The translations under genes were made by a program, and so were the position numbers. From Paraglaciecola hydrolytica (GTDB lineage Bacteria; Pseudomonadota; Gammaproteobacteria; Enterobacterales; Alteromonadaceae): a DNA stretch of 64,000 nt. The stretch lies in contig NZ_LSNE01000003.1 of the NCBI RefSeq assembly GCF_001565895.1, positions 241,428 through 305,427 of the forward strand, given 5' to 3'. Of the stretch, positions 63,991-64,000 are shown piece by piece. The notes under the pieces were generated by a model. The model was not told the origin of the DNA. It ran no database searches and worked only from the letters and a program-made list of their open reading frames with translations. Positions within the stretch are counted from its first letter, which is position 1. Every line of letters starts with the position of its first letter.

Positions 63991-64000
63991 GTGCAACTTC

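Noticed and set aside
1..64000. CRISPR arrays, tRNA, rRNA and defence islands
   Set aside because: I looked for regularly spaced direct repeats, cloverleaf-like segments and nuclease or toxin clusters and saw none; a dedicated scan would be needed to exclude small RNAs.

Overview
The window is chromosomal DNA from a gammaproteobacterium of the order Alteromonadales. The most likely group is Glaciecola/Paraglaciecola or a close relative, inferred from protein families and gene order only. It holds about 51 protein genes, including one 40-residue gene in a gap. I saw no rRNA, tRNA, CRISPR array or prophage. The last ~90 bases look like the left end of an IS4-type insertion sequence that continues past the window.

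Layout. (1) 1-4.9 kb: a putP/proB-type proline pair and a yadGH-type ABC exporter. (2) 4.9-17.3 kb: a conserved housekeeping block with an enterobacterial-like order: a TrmB-like methyltransferase, a degenerate EAL protein, panP, panC, panB, folK, pcnB, gluQ, dksA, sfsA, pepB, a small HTH protein, a MarC protein and a DUF416 protein. PLP-dependent panP stands where pyruvoyl panD is found in enterobacteria, so aspartate to beta-alanine to pantothenate is encoded here by non-orthologous parts. (3) 17.4-25.1 kb: rsmD, then ftsY-ftsE-ftsX with no rpoH directly downstream, a lipoprotein esterase and parC. (4) 25.2-36.5 kb: a sorbosone-dehydrogenase-like beta-propeller, a BarA-like hybrid kinase, an MFS carrier, a DUF2982 protein, a tiny membrane protein and an RND efflux pair. 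(5) 36.6-44 kb: a secreted reprolysin-type protease with a GlyGly-CTERM tail, a lipoprotein, a TonB receptor and aguA-aguB (agmatine to putrescine). (6) 44-49.7 kb: dadA divergent from an Lrp regulator, then an AT-rich patch with a membrane protein and an accessory signal peptidase I, a cluster of small hairpins, a RidA protein and a PaiB protein. (7) 49.8-64 kb: cysG, a TPR lipoprotein, fpr, a PEP-CTERM protein, kynU-kynA divergent from a KynR-like regulator, a DUF3500 protein, an ATP-grasp protein and a second RND efflux pair.

The most interesting signals are: a probable non-canonical AUA/AUU start for pcnB behind a strong Shine-Dalgarno sequence, paralleling the AUU start of E. coli pcnB; a hybrid kinase whose terminal Hpt domain appears to have lost its phosphoacceptor segment; a TrmB paralog with both motif aspartates changed to asparagine; four 13-base hairpins with different stems but the same GCA loop at 48.55-48.65 kb; and two diverged copies of an imperfect intergenic hairpin element after ftsX and upstream of parC.
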